A stretch of 64,000 bases of DNA from Actinoallomurus vinaceus. GTDB taxonomy: Bacteria; Actinomycetota; Actinomycetes; Streptosporangiales; Streptosporangiaceae. The stretch is from positions 1-64,000 of the forward strand of contig NZ_BAABHK010000022.1 in assembly GCF_039542055.1 (NCBI RefSeq), in the 5' to 3' direction. The translations under genes were made by a program, and so were the position numbers. Shown piece after piece: positions 1 through 7,082 of this stretch. The stretch's first letter is position 1; each line of letters starts with the position of its first letter. Under the pieces are notes generated by a model. That model ran no database searches and was not told the DNA's origin. It saw only the letters and a program-made list of their open reading frames with translations.

Positions 1-147
1 GAGCGCGTCGTAGACCGCCTGGGGGAACTCCCCGGACTCGTCGGTCTCCGCCGCCCGCGGAGCGATCTTGTCATCGGCCAGCGAGCGCACCGTCTCGCGG
101 AGCATCTGGTGCTCTTCAGAGAGTTCGAAGACGGGGACGTCGGTCAT
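1..147 (-). CDS. acyl-CoA dehydrogenase, N-terminal part (cut by window edge)
   Basis: Only the first 49 codons lie in the window. The translation starts MTDVPVFELSEEHQMLRETV and continues with LADDKIAPRAAETDESGEFP. This is the usual N-terminal helix of acyl-CoA dehydrogenases (the E(E/Q)xxLRxxVRxFAxxxIxPxA pattern). The family oxidises acyl-CoA to enoyl-CoA with FAD and passes electrons to ETF. The ATG overlaps the TGA of the upstream hydroxyacyl-CoA dehydrogenase by one base (TGATG), so the two are probably translationally coupled. With the neighbouring mutase, a short-chain (butyryl- or isobutyryl-CoA) substrate is a reasonable inference. The specificity residues lie outside the window. 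Confidence 0.85.
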   Translation of the reverse strand, partial: MTDVPVFELSEEHQMLRETVRSLADDKIAPRAAETDESGEFPQAVYDAL

Positions 148-1013
148 CACTTCTCCTGATAGTCGTAGAAGCCGCGGGCGCTCTTGCGGCCGAGCAGGCC
201 GGCGTCGACCATGCGCCGCAGCAGGGGCGGGGCGGCGTACAGGGGCTCTTTGAACTCCTCGTACAGCGACTCGGCGACCGAGACGAGGGTGTCCAGGCCG
301 ATCAGGTCGCACAGGCGCAGCGGGCCCATCGGATGCGCGCAGCCGAGTGTCATGCCGGTGTCGATGTCCTCGGAGGTGGCGTGGCCCGCCTCGAGCATGC
401 GAACGGCCGACAGCAGGTAGGGCACGAGCAGGGCGTTGACCACGAACCCGGACCGGTCGGGCGCGGTGATCGCGGTCTTGCCGAGCACCTCGGTGGCGAA
501 GCCGCGGGCGCGCTCGAGCACGGCCTCGGCCGTGAGCACCGAGGGGATCACCTCGACGAGCCGCTGGACGGGCACCGGGTTGAAGAAGTGCAGGCCGACC
601 ACCTGGGCGGGCCGGGTGGTGGCACCGGCGACCTGGATGATCGGGATCGACGAGGTGTTGGTCGCCAGGATCGCGTCGGGTCGTTCGACGACGGCGTCGA
701 GTTCGGTGAACAGCGCGGCCTTGACCTGGGGATTCTCCGTGGCGGCCTCGATGACCAGGTCGCGGTCGGCCAGGGCGTCCAGCCGGGTGGTGAAGCTCAG
801 CCGGGCCAGCGCGGCGTCCCGGTCGTCGCCGCCCAGCTTGCCGGCGTCGACGGCTCGCCGCATCGATTTCTCGATGCGGGCCCGCCCCGCCTCGGCCGCG
901 GGCTCGTCGATCTCCCGGACGATGACGTCCAGGCCGGAACGGGCGCAGACCTCGGCGATGCCGGACCCCATCAGGCCGCAGCCGATGACGCCGACACGCG
1001 TGATGTCACTCAT
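147..1013 (-). CDS. 3-hydroxybutyryl-CoA dehydrogenase
   Basis: This 288-aa protein has the length of the monofunctional HbdA/FadB2 family. An N-terminal Rossmann fold carries VGVIGCGLMGSG (GxGxxG at residues 11-16). Later come the conserved ATNTSS stretch, GLHFFNPVP with the catalytic His, and the C-terminal helical domain with RSGFVVNALLVPYL and a GPL segment. The enzyme interconverts 3-hydroxybutyryl-CoA and acetoacetyl-CoA with NAD(P). It lies 22 nt downstream of the IcmF gene and is coupled to the acyl-CoA dehydrogenase, so the three form one operon. Together they could convert isobutyryl-CoA to butyryl-CoA and onward by beta-oxidation; this is inferred, and no crotonase is visible in the window. 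Confidence 0.9.
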   Translation of the reverse strand: MSDITRVGVIGCGLMGSGIAEVCARSGLDVIVREIDEPAAEAGRARIEKSMRRAVDAGKLGGDDRDAALARLSFTTRLDALADRDLVIEAATENPQVKAALFTELDAVVERPDAILATNTSSIPIIQVAGATTRPAQVVGLHFFNPVPVQRLVEVIPSVLTAEAVLERARGFATEVLGKTAITAPDRSGFVVNALLVPYLLSAVRMLEAGHATSEDIDTGMTLGCAHPMGPLRLCDLIGLDTLVSVAESLYEEFKEPLYAAPPLLRRMVDAGLLGRKSARGFYDYQEK

Positions 1014-1035
1014 GGATCTCCCTGTCGGATGCTGC

Positions 1036-4000
1036 TCAGATACTGCGGCGGTACTGGCCGCCGACCTCGAAGAAGGCGTCGGTGATCTGCTGGAGGCTGC
1101 ACACGCGCGCGGCGTCCATCAGCACGGCGAACACGTTGTCGCCGTTCCTGGCGGCGTCCTTCAAGGCCTCGAGTGCGGCGTGCGCCTCCTCGCGGTGGCG
1201 GTTCTGGAAGTCGCCGACCCGCTCCAGTTGGGAGCGCTTCTCGGCCTCCGTCGCGCGGGCCAGCTCGACCGGCCCGGCCCCGGCCGTCTCACCGTGGGGG
1301 TTCCGGAAGGTGTTCACGCCGATGATGGGCAGTGTCCCGTCGTGCTTTCGCTGCTCGTACAGCATCGACTCGTCCTGGATCCGGCCGCGCTGGTAGCCGG
1401 TCTCCATCGCCCCCAGCACTCCCCCGCGCTCGCTGATCCGGTCGAACTCGGTCAGCACGGCCTCCTCGACCAGGTCGGTGAGCTCATCGATGATGAAGGA
1501 GCCCTGGAGCGGGTTCTCGTTCATCGCCAGACCCCACTCGCGGTTGATGATGAGCTGGATGGCCAGCGCTCTGCGGACCGACTCCTCGGTGGGCGTGGTG
1601 ACGGCCTCGTCGTAGGCGTTGGTGTGCAGGCTGTTGCAGTTGTCGTAGATGGCGATCAGTGCCTGCAAGGTGGTGCGGATGTCGTTGAAGTCCATCTCCT
1701 GGGCGTGCAGCGACCGGCCCGAGGTCTGGACGTGGTACTTCAGCTTCTGGGCGCGTTCGTTCGCGCCGTAGCGGTCTCGCATCACGATCGCCCAGATCCG
1801 GCGGGCCACCCGGCCCAGGACGGTGTATTCCGGGTCCATTCCGTTGGAGAAGAAGAACGACAGGTTGGGCGCGAAGTCGTCGATGTCCATGCCACGGGCC
1901 AGGTAGGCCTCCACGTAGGTGAACCCGTTGGCGAGGGTGAAGGCGAGCTGGCTGACGGGGTTCGCACCGGCCTCGGCGATGTGGTAGCCCGAGATGGAGA
2001 CCGAGTAGAAATTCCGGACCTTGTTGGCGACGAACCATTCCTGGATGTCGGCCATCATCCGCAGGCTGAACTCGGTCGAGAAGATACAGGTGTTCTGCCC
2101 CTGGTCCTCCTTGAGGATGTCGGCCTGCACCGTTCCCCGGACCGTCGCGAGAGTACGGGCCCGGAGATCGACCGTCTCCTGTTCGGTCGGTTCGCGGCCC
2201 TGTTCACTCCGGAAGGCGTCCAGTGCCTGGTCGATCGCGGTGTTGAGGAAGAACGCCAGGATCGTGGGGGCCGGTCCGTTGATCGTCATCGACACCGAGG
2301 TCGTCGGGGCGGCCAGATCGAATCCGTCGTAGAGGGCCTTCATGTCCTCCAGCGTCGCGATCGACACCCCCGAGGTGCCGATCTTGCCGTACACATCCGG
2401 ACTCTGCCCCGGGTCCCGGCCGTACAGGGTGACCGAGTCGAACGCCGTCGACAACCGGGTCGCCTCGCCGTCGGCCGACAGCAGCTTGAACCGCCGGTTC
2501 GTCCGGAAGGCGTCCCCCTCTCCGGCGAACATCCGCGCCGGGTCCTCTCCCTCCCGTTTGAACGGGAACACCCCCGCCGTGAACGGGAACCGGCCCGGCA
2601 GGTTCTCCCCGCGCAGGAACCGCAGCAGTTCCCCATGGTCGGTGTAACGCGGCAGCGCGACCCGCGGGATGTGGTTGCCGGACAGGGACTCGCGGGTCAG
2701 GCGCGTGCGCAGTTCCCTGTCCCGGATCCGTACGACCTGCTCTTCTCCGGAGTACGCCTCGACGACGGCCGGCCAGGTCTCGATGAGCTCGGCGTCGGCG
2801 GGGGCGACGTCACGGCGCGCGTGATCGAGGAGTTCGGTCACGGCGGCGGCGGGTTCGCCGGTGAGCTCCGCGGCGACCTCGCTCAGGCGCTGCGCGCGCC
2901 GGACGGCCGCGCACTGGCGGGCGGTCTCGGCGTGGTACCCACGAACGGTCGCAGCGATATCGGCGAGGTAGCGTACGCGGGCCGGCGGGACGATCTGGGC
3001 GGCGCCGGTCGAGGTACGGCCCTCCACCGGCGGTAGGACACCAGGCTGCAGGACGAGGCCGTGCTCGGCGAGCAGGCCGGTCAGATGCCGGTAGAGGGCG
3101 GTCACGCCGTCGTCGTTGAACGTGGCGGCGCTGGTACCGAAGACCGGCATGTCCTCCGGGCGCGCGCCGAAGGCCTCCCGATTGCGGATCAGCTGCCGGG
3201 ACACGTCGCGCAGGGCATCGGCAGCACCGCGGCGCTCGAACTTGTTGATCGCCACGACGTCGGCGAAATCCAGCATGTCGATCTTCTCGAGCTGTGAGGC
3301 CGCGCCGAACTCCGGCGTCATCACGTACAACGACACGTCGACGAACGGGACGATCGCCGCGTCCCCCTGCCCGATCCCCGGCGTCTCCAGGATCACCAGG
3401 TCGTATCCGGCGGCCTTGCAGGCGTCGATCACGGCTTCGATGTTCTCCGGCAGCTCGCGGGCACCGCGCGTGGCCAGCGAACGGAAGAAGACATGGTCGC
3501 CGTCGAGGCAGTTCATCCGGATCCGGTCGCCCAGCAGCGCGCCGCCACCACGGCGGCGCGTCGGGTCGACCGCCAGGACCGCGATCCGGAACTTGTCCTG
3601 CTGGTCGGTGCGCAGCCGGCGTACCAGCTCATCGGTGAGGGACGACTTGCCCGAGCCGCCCGTGCCGGTGATGCCCAGGACGGGCACACGGCGGGAGCCG
3701 GCGGCGGCCGCCAGCGCCTCCCGGTCCGTCGCGGGGAGCCTGCCGTCCTGAAGGCACGTGATGGCGCGTGCCAGCGCACGACGCTCCCCGGCCAGGACCG
3801 CCTCGGTCGGGGCCGGATCGCCGGCCAGGTCCAGGTCGCAGTCGCGGATCAGCTCGTTGATCATTCCGGGCAGGCCGAGGCGCTGGCCGTCTTCGGGCGA
3901 GAAGATACGCACGCCCGCGTCCGCCAGCCGAGCGATCTCCTCGGCGACGATGACGCCGCCGCCACCGCCGTAGACCCGCACGTGTCCCCTGCCCGCCTGC

Positions 4001-4275
4001 TTCAGCGCCTGGGCCAGGTACTCGAAGTACTCGACGTGACCGCCCTGGTAGGAGCTGACCGCCACCCCCGCCGCGTCCTCTTCCACGACGGCGTCGACGA
4101 CCTCCTGCACCGACCGGTTGTGCCCCAGATGGACCACCTCGGCACCCTGGGACTGCAGGATGCGCCGCATGATGTTGATCGCGGCGTCGTGGCCGTCGAA
4201 CAACGCCGCCGTCGTCACGAACCGCACCGGATGCACCGGCCGATGCAGCGCCTCGTTCGTGGATCCGGTCACCAT
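1036..4275 (-). CDS. icmF: fused isobutyryl-CoA mutase IcmF (B12 domain, MeaB-type GTPase, mutase)
   Basis: At 1079 aa it has the length and order of IcmF. The N-terminal cobalamin-binding domain carries FDGHDAAINIMRR, with His29 as the expected lower cobalt ligand. A MeaB-like G-protein chaperone follows, with a P-loop GTGGSGKSS (Lys210) and an NKFE sequence where GTPases usually have NKxD, as reported for IcmF. The C-terminal half is a methylmalonyl-CoA-mutase-type TIM barrel with FPFTAGVFPFKREGEDP, YGKIGTSGVSIATLEDM and VSISGYHIAEAGANP. IcmF interconverts isobutyryl- and n-butyryl-CoA using adenosylcobalamin, with the G domain handling cofactor loading. Related fused mutases act on isovaleryl/pivalyl-CoA, so the exact substrate is not fixed here. 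It is the first gene of the reverse operon, divergent from a MarR regulator. Confidence 0.93.
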   Translation of the reverse strand: MVTGSTNEALHRPVHPVRFVTTAALFDGHDAAINIMRRILQSQGAEVVHLGHNRSVQEVVDAVVEEDAAGVAVSSYQGGHVEYFEYLAQALKQAGRGHVRVYGGGGGVIVAEEIARLADAGVRIFSPEDGQRLGLPGMINELIRDCDLDLAGDPAPTEAVLAGERRALARAITCLQDGRLPATDREALAAAAGSRRVPVLGITGTGGSGKSSLTDELVRRLRTDQQDKFRIAVLAVDPTRRRGGGALLGDRIRMNCLDGDHVFFRSLATRGARELPENIEAVIDACKAAGYDLVILETPGIGQGDAAIVPFVDVSLYVMTPEFGAASQLEKIDMLDFADVVAINKFERRGAADALRDVSRQLIRNREAFGARPEDMPVFGTSAATFNDDGVTALYRHLTGLLAEHGLVLQPGVLPPVEGRTSTGAAQIVPPARVRYLADIAATVRGYHAETARQCAAVRRAQRLSEVAAELTGEPAAAVTELLDHARRDVAPADAELIETWPAVVEAYSGEEQVVRIRDRELRTRLTRESLSGNHIPRVALPRYTDHGELLRFLRGENLPGRFPFTAGVFPFKREGEDPARMFAGEGDAFRTNRRFKLLSADGEATRLSTAFDSVTLYGRDPGQSPDVYGKIGTSGVSIATLEDMKALYDGFDLAAPTTSVSMTINGPAPTILAFFLNTAIDQALDAFRSEQGREPTEQETVDLRARTLATVRGTVQADILKEDQGQNTCIFSTEFSLRMMADIQEWFVANKVRNFYSVSISGYHIAEAGANPVSQLAFTLANGFTYVEAYLARGMDIDDFAPNLSFFFSNGMDPEYTVLGRVARRIWAIVMRDRYGANERAQKLKYHVQTSGRSLHAQEMDFNDIRTTLQALIAIYDNCNSLHTNAYDEAVTTPTEESVRRALAIQLIINREWGLAMNENPLQGSFIIDELTDLVEEAVLTEFDRISERGGVLGAMETGYQRGRIQDESMLYEQRKHDGTLPIIGVNTFRNPHGETAGAGPVELARATEAEKRSQLERVGDFQNRHREEAHAALEALKDAARNGDNVFAVLMDAARVCSLQQITDAFFEVGGQYRRSI

Positions 4276-4334
4276 GGCCTCCCCGGGAATCGGATGCCGC
4301 AGCGCCGGACACCCGGGCGCTCGGATCCAATTAC

Positions 4335-4346
4335 TTGGACGTCCAA
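4335..4346. promoter_or_regulatory. perfect palindrome, likely MarR operator
   Basis: TTGGACGTCCAA is a perfect 12-bp palindrome in the 174-bp gap between icmF and the divergent marR gene. It sits in a short AT-rich island (4330-4360) within otherwise GC-rich DNA, where the divergent promoters should lie. On the reverse strand a TTGGCT hexamer (about 4356-4361) could act as a -35 element with the palindrome in the spacer. MarR proteins typically bind such short palindromes and autoregulate. The pairing with the adjacent MarR is inferred from position. Confidence 0.6.
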
Positions 4347-4449
4347 TATTTTGAAGCCAAAGTAGAGTCTCGCTCGGGACGGGTCAAGGTGCCGGGCAGC
4401 GGACCGCCCGGCCGTCGCACCCGTCGCCGATCTCCCATACGGTGAGCCG

Positions 4450-4974
4450 GTGCCCCAGCCATTCGATCCCATCGCGGAAGCCCACCGGCAGTGGACGCGG
4501 CGCTGGCCGGAACACGCGGATCACATGGCCGCCGTGACCTCGATCATGCGCGTGCAGCAGCTCCTGCTCAGCCGGGTCGAGGAGGCCCTCAAGCCGTACG
4601 CCCTGACCTTCGCCGCCTATGAGGCGCTGCAGCTCCTGGCCCTGGCCCGCACCGGCACCCTGCCGATGGGCAAGATGGGCCGACGCCTCATGGTCCACCC
4701 CGCGTCGGTCACCAACGTGATCGGCCGACTCGAACAGCGCAGGCTCGTCGTACGGCGCCCCTCCCCCGACGACCGCCGCGTCGTGCTCGCCGAGATCACC
4801 GAGGAAGGACGTGCCACGGCGCGCGAGGCGACGACCGCGCTGAACGAGTGCGCGTTCGGCCTGCCCGGCCTGACGCCGGGAGAAGCCGCCGAGATCACCG
4901 AACGCCTCTTGGCCCTGCGCGTCGCGGCCGGCGACCTCCCCCAGGACGCGCACGCTCGCCCTGAACGGAGGTGA
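4450..4974 (+). CDS. MarR family transcriptional regulator
   Basis: This 174-aa protein starts with GTG. The winged helix-turn-helix region is clear: LTFAAYEALQLLALARTG, MGRRLMVHPASVTNVIGRLE (recognition helix) and RRPSPDDRRVVLAEIT (wing with the conserved DxRxxxV). It ends in a dimerisation helix. It is divergently transcribed from icmF with a palindrome between the two. The expected role is a ligand-responsive, probably acyl-CoA- or acid-responsive, repressor of the acyl-CoA operon and of itself; the ligand is unknown. It converges with the Gfo/Idh/MocA gene, leaving 36 bp between the stop codons and no clear terminator hairpin. Confidence 0.88.
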   Translation: MPQPFDPIAEAHRQWTRRWPEHADHMAAVTSIMRVQQLLLSRVEEALKPYALTFAAYEALQLLALARTGTLPMGKMGRRLMVHPASVTNVIGRLEQRRLVVRRPSPDDRRVVLAEITEEGRATAREATTALNECAFGLPGLTPGEAAEITERLLALRVAAGDLPQDAHARPERR

Positions 4975-5010
4975 CGCGACGGGCGGCTCAGGCGGGGTAT
5001 CGGGACGACA

Positions 5011-6183
5011 TCACCACGGCAGGGGGAGTTCTGCGGCCTCGCCGCCCGTGGCGGTCCCCGCGAGGTGGCGTACGGCCAGCTGTGCCGTGACGATGTCGTC
5101 GGTCGCGCCGGCCACTCCGGTGAGCGGCGGCACGCCCTCGGTGACCATGGCGTGGAAGGCGAGCAGTTCGTTCTCGAACGACGGTGTCACATCGGCGTAC
5201 TCCGCGCGCCGTTCGGCTCCGCCGTCGCCCTCGACGAGGGTCAGCCGGGTGGGTGCGCCGAGCAGGTACGGCGTCGGGAAGACCAGCTCGGCCGATCCGG
5301 TGGCGTGGTGGATCGCCACCGTCTCCCGGTAGGCCGGGTAGTCCGCCAGGAAGTGCCAGTGGATCGTGTACCGGCCGCCCGTGCCCAGCGTCCCGGCCAG
5401 CTCGACCGACCGCCCGCCAGTGGCCGGACCGGCCGCGAGCGTCGCGACGGCGGTGGACCGGGTGGGCGGTCGCCCGGGATGGTCGGGCCAGAGCGCGACA
5501 TGGTCGATGGTGGCGACCCCGCCGGCCAGCAGGCGCAGGAGCGACAGGTCGTGGCTGATGCTGTTCAGCGTCGTCGTGTAGAGCCGACGCGCCGCCGCCG
5601 GAACATCGCCGACGGCGGCCCGTAGCAGGTCCTCGTCGGCGGCTCGCAGGGCGGCGAGCGTGCCCGCGGGCACGTCCAGCGGCGGCGCGGGCAGCCGGGC
5701 GAACGCCAGCTGCGCGCCGTCGCTCGGATGCAGCACCGTCACCTGGATCGCCTGCGCGCCCGCGGCGACGTTGGTCGCGAGGACACGCGCGACCGCCAGG
5801 TCGTACTGCTTCATGTAGCCGACCATCAGCTTCGGCACCGGCCCGCCGTCGAGCGCGGCGAGGTCCGCCGCCTCGGCCCGGGTGTAGGCCAGCGGCTTCT
5901 CGCACAGCACGAAGTAGCCGTGGCGGAGCGCGGACGCCGCGGCCGGGCCGTGCGAGCCGGAGGTGAGCAGGGCGACCGCGTCGAACCCGCCCGCCGCCAG
6001 CATCGTCTCGACGTCGGTGTACCGGCCGGGCACGCCGTACCGGTCGGCCGTCCGTGCGGTGAGCGAGGGCGACAGGTCGCAGACCGCGGTCAGTTCGAAC
6101 CGGTCGCGGAGCCGCTCCAGCAGCGGCAGGTGCACGGTCTGCGCGATGACGCCGAGACCCGCGACGGCGATCCTGACCCTCAC
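5011..6183 (-). CDS. Gfo/Idh/MocA family oxidoreductase
   Basis: The 390-aa protein begins with a Rossmann fold (RIAVAGLGVIAQTVHLPLLERL) followed by the family's CEKPLAYT signature (EKP). I placed the start at the GTG at 6183 because it makes a GTGA overlap with the upstream epimerase stop, and the Rossmann strand begins right there. An in-frame extension upstream would translate epimerase DNA in a foreign frame. Family members oxidise or reduce sugar hydroxyls with NAD(P). It is the last gene of the glycoside import operon. Next to a sugar isomerase/epimerase it suggests oxidative handling of the imported sugar, for example 3-keto-sugar formation. Substrate unknown. Confidence 0.85.
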   Translation of the reverse strand: MRVRIAVAGLGVIAQTVHLPLLERLRDRFELTAVCDLSPSLTARTADRYGVPGRYTDVETMLAAGGFDAVALLTSGSHGPAAASALRHGYFVLCEKPLAYTRAEAADLAALDGGPVPKLMVGYMKQYDLAVARVLATNVAAGAQAIQVTVLHPSDGAQLAFARLPAPPLDVPAGTLAALRAADEDLLRAAVGDVPAAARRLYTTTLNSISHDLSLLRLLAGGVATIDHVALWPDHPGRPPTRSTAVATLAAGPATGGRSVELAGTLGTGGRYTIHWHFLADYPAYRETVAIHHATGSAELVFPTPYLLGAPTRLTLVEGDGGAERRAEYADVTPSFENELLAFHAMVTEGVPPLTGVAGATDDIVTAQLAVRHLAGTATGGEAAELPLPW

Positions 6184-7082
6184 AGCCCGGCCTTCCGCAG
6201 CAGCTCCCGGTTGGCCCGCTGGTCGGCGAGGATGGTGTCCAGGTCCTGGCCGGTGGCGGGCGCGTCCTGCTCGACGACGACCCAGCCGGTGTACCCGGAG
6301 TTCTTGAGCGCACGGGCGAACGCGAGCACGTCGAGGTCGCCCTCGCCCAGCGCGCAGAAGCCGCCACGGCGCACCAGCTCCGTCAGGTCCGCCTCGTCGG
6401 CGCGGGCCTGGGCGTGCAGGTCGTGGCGGGCGTCCTTGACGTGCACCTGGGTGATCCGGCCCGCCCACGCGCTCAGCGCCTGGAACGGGTCCCCGCCGGC
6501 CAGCATGAGGTGGCCGGTGTCGAGGCAGATCCCCACGTCGGTGAGCTCGAGCAGGCGTTCGACCTCCTCATAGGTCTCCACGTCGGTGCCGAGGTGCTGG
6601 TGGAAGGCGGGCTCCAGGCCGGCCGCCCGGCAGGCGTCGGCGGCGCGCTGCACGCGGGCCGCGAACGCCGGCCACATCGCGTCGGGCACGCCGGGCCGTA
6701 CCGGGGTGCCGGGGTGGGCGAACCGGGCCGGGTTGCTCGGGCAGGCCAGCGTCGGGCGCGGCGCGAACCACGGGTCGTCCACCGGCGCGGAGGTGAACCA
6801 CTCCAGAGCGCGGCGGAGCTTTTCGAGGTCCTCCTCGAACCCGTCGGCGTCGCCGTACCGCAGGTCGACCCAGCCGCCGGCCAGCGCGAGCCCGTGCCGG
6901 GCGAGCCGGTCGCCCAGCTCCGGCCCGGCGCCGAGGTAGCCGATCGGCCCGGAGTCGGTGCCGTCGTAGCCGTCGTCGGCCATGCTCGCCAGCAGTTCGT
7001 CCGGGCCGAGGGTGGTGTTCGACCGGTAGATGCCGAAGTTCACGGGGGCACTGGCCACCCGGATGGTGTCGTTCGCCGTCAC
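6180..7082 (-). CDS. sugar phosphate isomerase/epimerase (AP-endonuclease-2-like TIM barrel)
   Basis: The 300-aa product (GTG at 7082, GTGA overlap with the GH2 stop) shows the xylose-isomerase-like TIM-barrel pattern of the IolE/epimerase family. Examples are VNFGIYRSNTTLGPDELLASMADDGYDGTDSGPIGYLG, GLEPAFHQHLGTDVETYEEV, VGICLDTGHLMLAGGDP (metal-binding D-x-GH) and ITQVHVKDARHD. Such proteins isomerise, epimerise or dehydrate sugars and inositol or keto-glycoside derivatives using a divalent metal. It is flanked by GH2 and a Gfo/Idh/MocA dehydrogenase, a trio seen in pathways that oxidise and then rearrange or eliminate glycosides. The exact reaction is not determinable. Confidence 0.82.
   Translation of the reverse strand: MTANDTIRVASAPVNFGIYRSNTTLGPDELLASMADDGYDGTDSGPIGYLGAGPELGDRLARHGLALAGGWVDLRYGDADGFEEDLEKLRRALEWFTSAPVDDPWFAPRPTLACPSNPARFAHPGTPVRPGVPDAMWPAFAARVQRAADACRAAGLEPAFHQHLGTDVETYEEVERLLELTDVGICLDTGHLMLAGGDPFQALSAWAGRITQVHVKDARHDLHAQARADEADLTELVRRGGFCALGEGDLDVLAFARALKNSGYTGWVVVEQDAPATGQDLDTILADQRANRELLRKAGL

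Noticed and set aside
436..3036. 866-codon forward open frame opposite icmF
   Set aside because: It is an antisense shadow of the GC-biased icmF and hydroxyacyl-CoA dehydrogenase genes; the translation is repetitive Arg/Gly/Val without family motifs.
4276..4449. Possible cobalamin riboswitch controlling icmF
   Set aside because: The 174-bp divergent gap is too short for a leader with a cobalamin aptamer and shows no B12-box-like conserved stretch; a MarR palindrome is present instead.
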